64,000 bases of DNA. It comes from Treponema sp. Its GTDB lineage: Bacteria > Spirochaetota > Spirochaetia > Treponematales > Treponemataceae. The DNA is taken from assembly GCA_017934745.1 (NCBI GenBank), contig JAGBIY010000051.1, forward strand, positions 95,257 through 159,256. Direction: 5' to 3'. Below the pieces are notes generated by a model. That model had not been told where the DNA came from. It saw nothing but the letters and a program-made list of their open reading frames with translations, and did not search any database. Both the position numbers and the translations under genes were made by a program. Below, piece after piece: positions 61,871 to 64,000 of the stretch. Position 1 is the stretch's first letter; each line of letters starts with the position of its first letter.

Positions 61871-62797
61871 ATGAAAAAGTTCGAGGTAAACGAAATTCCA
61901 CAGCTGTTGGAGTCAAGGGAAATCACCCAGAATGAGGCGACGGAGCTGCTTTGGGTCGACATCTATTTCAATCGGGAGAAATACAACCTGAAAGAACTGG
62001 ACGAGGACGACATAAGCGACTTTCTGCTCACATACAGGAGACGTTTCCCAAACATCATGAGAAAATACGACAAGAGAAAGGCAGACTTCACGACCTTCAT
62101 GAGAAGCTGCATGATGCAGTTCAAGTCAAGCTGGAACAGGAAAAGGGCGAAAGCGTGGACGGAATCAATGAGCGTTGAAAACTCAATGAGGAAAAGCGGC
62201 GACACCACCGATTTCAGCTTCGAAGAAGAAACCATAGACGCCATGGAGCGCAAGGCAAACGCAAAAAACGGGAAAGAGGAGCGGCAGGCCGAAGACAAGC
62301 GGAAAGAGGAGCGGGAAGTCCGGGAGACGGCGCTCGTCCTCGCGCTCAAATCGTGCCGGTACATTGACGACTCGATGGTCGCGAAACTCAGCAAATTCAC
62401 GAAGAAGAACGAGGAGGACCTCCACAAAATCATCGACGGGCTCAAGACCACAATGGAAAAGAAAGAGAGAATACAGAATTTGATGATAATGAGGAGGAAC
62501 AAGTCGTTCTTCAAAAAGAGGAAACTCAACGCCGAAATGGAACACCTCGAAGAGGACTGCGGAGAATACAAAAAGGTAAAGAGCCTCTATGAAAACCAGC
62601 TCCGCTCGTGGAAACGGACGAACGAGACTCTCACGCACAGGTACGTAATGTCGCCCAAAAATTCAGAGATAGCGAGAATAATGGGAATCTCGATACGGAA
62701 AGTCTACTACTGCATCTCGCACGCGAAAGACGAGGAGAAAATGCGGCTGTTCCAGCAGATGTTCAGGCAGGGAATGGAAGAGAGCGCGGAGGAATGA
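61871..62797 (+). CDS. Sigma-70-like protein (region 2-like and region 4-like parts)
   Basis: The 308-residue soluble protein has an N-terminal segment (about 25-95) resembling a sigma region 2 helix bundle, with LLWVDIYFNREKYNL, then FNIMRKYDKRKADFTTFMRSCMMQFKSSW. A charged, flexible middle of about 120 residues follows. The C-terminal part holds a helix-turn-helix, NSEIARIMGISIRKVYYCISHA, like sigma region 4.2. Similarity is weak, and it could also be a phage-type or anti-sigma regulator. It is preceded by a sigma-54 promoter; the start ATG at 61871 follows the predicted transcript start. The HAM1 gene starts only 33 bp downstream, so the two are probably co-transcribed. Confidence 0.55.
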   Translation: MKKFEVNEIPQLLESREITQNEATELLWVDIYFNREKYNLKELDEDDISDFLLTYRRRFPNIMRKYDKRKADFTTFMRSCMMQFKSSWNRKRAKAWTESMSVENSMRKSGDTTDFSFEEETIDAMERKANAKNGKEERQAEDKRKEEREVRETALVLALKSCRYIDDSMVAKLSKFTKKNEEDLHKIIDGLKTTMEKKERIQNLMIMRRNKSFFKKRKLNAEMEHLEEDCGEYKKVKSLYENQLRSWKRTNETLTHRYVMSPKNSEIARIMGISIRKVYYCISHAKDEEKMRLFQQMFRQGMEESAEE

Positions 62798-62830
62798 GGT
62801 GCCGTGGCTAATTTCAAAAAAAAGGATATG

Positions 62831-63466
62831 ATGAAAAACATGAAACTATATTTGGCAACAGGAAACGAACACAAGAGAATCGAAATGCAGCAGATTCTGC
62901 CGGAATTTGAAATTTTGATTCCTAAAGACGAAGGAATAGAATTCGACCCGGCCGAAACAGGCTCGTCATTCTACGAGAACAGCATGATAAAGGCTAAAGC
63001 ACTTTGGGACATCGTACACGCGCCGGTGATAGCCGACGATTCGGGAATTTGCGTGGACGCGTTGGGAGGCGCGCCCGGCATATTCACGTCGCGCTACGCA
63101 GGCCCGCAGTACATGCATGGACGACCGGACGGCAAGAAAATTTCACAGGATGAACAGAACAGGTTCCTCATAGAGCAGCTCAACGACACGAAATCAGGGA
63201 ACAGAGCGTGCCACTACACCTGCTCCATCGTTCTGATGCTCACTCCCGACAGGTTCTTCGTCGCTCAGGAGACGTTCGAGGGCACCCTCATAGAGTCCAT
63301 AGACAAGCAGGCGGGGTCAGGCGGATTCGGATACGACCCAATCGTGTTCCTTCCCGAATACGGAAAGACAGTTGCGGAAATTTCGGCCGACGAAAAAAAC
63401 AGGATTTCACACCGCGGAAAGGCTGTAAAAGTGATAAAGAACATCCTTTCGGCAATTTTTGCATAA
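62831..63466 (+). CDS. Non-canonical purine NTP pyrophosphatase (RdgB/HAM1)
   Basis: The enzyme hydrolyses dITP, dXTP and related nucleotides to monophosphates, keeping them out of DNA. The 211 residues contain KLYLATGNEHKRIEMQQIL at the N-terminus and FYENSMIKAKAL, then APVIADDSGICVDALGGAPGIFTSRYAG and, near the end, GGFGYDPIVFLPEYGKTVAEIS, all typical. The start is uncertain: ATG 62831 has AAGGA 4-5 bp upstream and is preferred, but a GTG at 62804 with GAGGT is possible. It is probably transcribed from the sigma-54 promoter with the sigma-like gene. Confidence 0.9.
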   Translation: MKNMKLYLATGNEHKRIEMQQILPEFEILIPKDEGIEFDPAETGSSFYENSMIKAKALWDIVHAPVIADDSGICVDALGGAPGIFTSRYAGPQYMHGRPDGKKISQDEQNRFLIEQLNDTKSGNRACHYTCSIVLMLTPDRFFVAQETFEGTLIESIDKQAGSGGFGYDPIVFLPEYGKTVAEISADEKNRISHRGKAVKVIKNILSAIFA

Positions 63467-63493
63467 AAATTAGCATTTTTTTTGCAAAAAAAA

Positions 63494-63521
63494 TTGATTT
63501 TTTTCTGAAGTAGTTTATAAT
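63494..63521 (+). promoter_or_regulatory. Promoter of flaB
   Basis: TTGATT (63494-63499), 16 bp and TATAAT (63516-63521), directly before a long leader. I found no good flagellar sigma-28 motif here, which is unusual for a flagellin gene. Confidence 0.6.
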
Positions 63522-63653
63522 AAAATCCGAAACGACGAAATAAGTTACACTCAAACAACTTCGTTGAAGATTTCAGAGTGAGCTTATCAGCCGTAAAAGA
63601 AAACGGATGTAGCCTTGTAATACATTTTGTTTTCTTTAAAACCAAACCAAAAA

Positions 63654-63675
63654 CGGACAGAAAGGATTCTGTCCG
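63654..63675 (+). promoter_or_regulatory. Leader hairpin with AAGGATT loop, candidate CsrA site
   Basis: CGGACAG (63654-63660) and CTGTCCG (63669-63675) form a 7-bp stem with the 8-base loop AAAGGATT. The GGA in the loop and a second GGA in the Shine-Dalgarno (about 63688-63692) are spaced as in known two-site CsrA targets. A further stem (63556-63596 region) precedes it. Confidence 0.6.
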
Positions 63676-63699
63676 GTACATTTCCACGGAGGAAAAACT

Positions 63700-64000
63700 A
63701 TGGTAATCAACCACAACATGTCAGCAATGTATTCTAACCGCCAGCTTGGAATCACAAACTTGAACCTCAGAAAAGACATGGAGAAACTCTCATCAGGAGA
63801 GAAAATCAACCGCGCTGGCGACGACGCTTCAGGACTCGCAGTTTCTGAGAAAATGAGATCTCAGATCCGCGGCTTGAACAAGGCTTCTGAGAACGCTCAG
63901 AACGCTATCAGCTTCATCCAGACAACTGAAGGCTACCTCCAGGAGACAACTGACATCGTTCAGAGAATCCGCGAGTTGGCTATCCAGTCTTCAAACGGAA
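63700..64000 (+). CDS. flaB: Flagellin FlaB, N-terminal part (3' end outside window)
   Basis: The gene starts at ATG 63700 behind an ACGGAGGA site and runs off the window edge after 100 residues. The start [19 protein letters not shown] and the D0/D1 heptads ([30 protein letters not shown]) are those of spirochaetal core flagellins, which build periplasmic flagella and are not secreted by a signal peptide. The leader of about 170 bases is unusually long and structured for a flagellin. A preceding promoter of the sigma-70 type and the CsrA-type hairpin suggest that translation is the main control point. Confidence 0.95.
   Translation, partial: MVINHNMSAMYSNRQLGITNLNLRKDMEKLSSGEKINRAGDDASGLAVSEKMRSQIRGLNKASENAQNAISFIQTTEGYLQETTDIVQRIRELAIQSSNG

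Overview
This 64 kb window is a chromosomal segment of a spirochaete, most likely a Treponema with roughly 50 % GC. The case rests on a FlaB-type flagellin at the right edge, a dxs-folP-cdaA-cdaR-acpS-truA operon, a spirochaete-style omega subunit, an AURKAIP1/COX24 (mS38-like) mini-protein, many exported lipoproteins and beta-barrel proteins, and a RecJ with the DRDVDG motif. The species cannot be fixed from sequence alone. Coding density is high, operons are tight, starts usually follow GGAG/AGGAG sites, and a few starts are TTG.

Layout. 0-11 kb: the 3' part of serS, an AI-2E-type permease, a PilZ-like protein and a lipoprotein facing an Aquifex-type aconitase, a ComFB-domain protein, a Fur-like protein reduced to its DNA-binding domain, an acetolactate synthase, an exported protein and an RlpA/SPOR protein. 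11-16.8 kb: a small lipoprotein, an acyl-CoA ligase, thiI, then the only clearly accessory stretch: 24-bp tandem repeats, a frameshifted IS3 transposase remnant and a conspicuously AT-rich membrane-protein gene ended by an 18-bp inverted repeat. 16.8-22 kb: two outer-membrane barrel genes, a nested palindrome of about 160 bp and a glycosyltransferase. 22-33.3 kb: a type-4 uracil-DNA glycosylase with priA, a nitroreductase, a ZIP transporter, then the long minus-strand operon dxs-folP-cdaA-cdaR-acpS-DUF2225-truA.

33.4-44.7 kb: the mS38-like gene, rpoZ, recO, the deoA-recJ-M23 peptidase operon, then a minus-strand run containing ligA and trmB and beginning with a conserved protein that may carry a degenerate HATPase fold. 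44.8-56.6 kb is the least explained part. A polytopic membrane protein is translationally coupled to a 1559-residue exported barrel protein with SprA-like features. Facing it is an operon of a degenerate galactokinase homologue, surE, a TPR protein and a TPR-NHL-VWA protein. 56.6-64 kb: lnt, nrdR, a CAT-anticodon tRNA, an ornithine carbamoyltransferase, a small exported protein, a DhhP/NrnA phosphoesterase, a sigma-like gene behind a near-perfect sigma-54 promoter, an RdgB/HAM1 pyrophosphatase and the start of flaB with a long structured leader.

Threads worth following: (1) a possible complete c-di-AMP circuit (CdaA with an altered DGA motif, CdaR, a DhhP-like hydrolase and a ComFB-family candidate receptor); (2) the sigma-54-driven sigma-like protein; (3) a flaB leader laid out like a two-site CsrA target; (4) the SprA-like envelope module.
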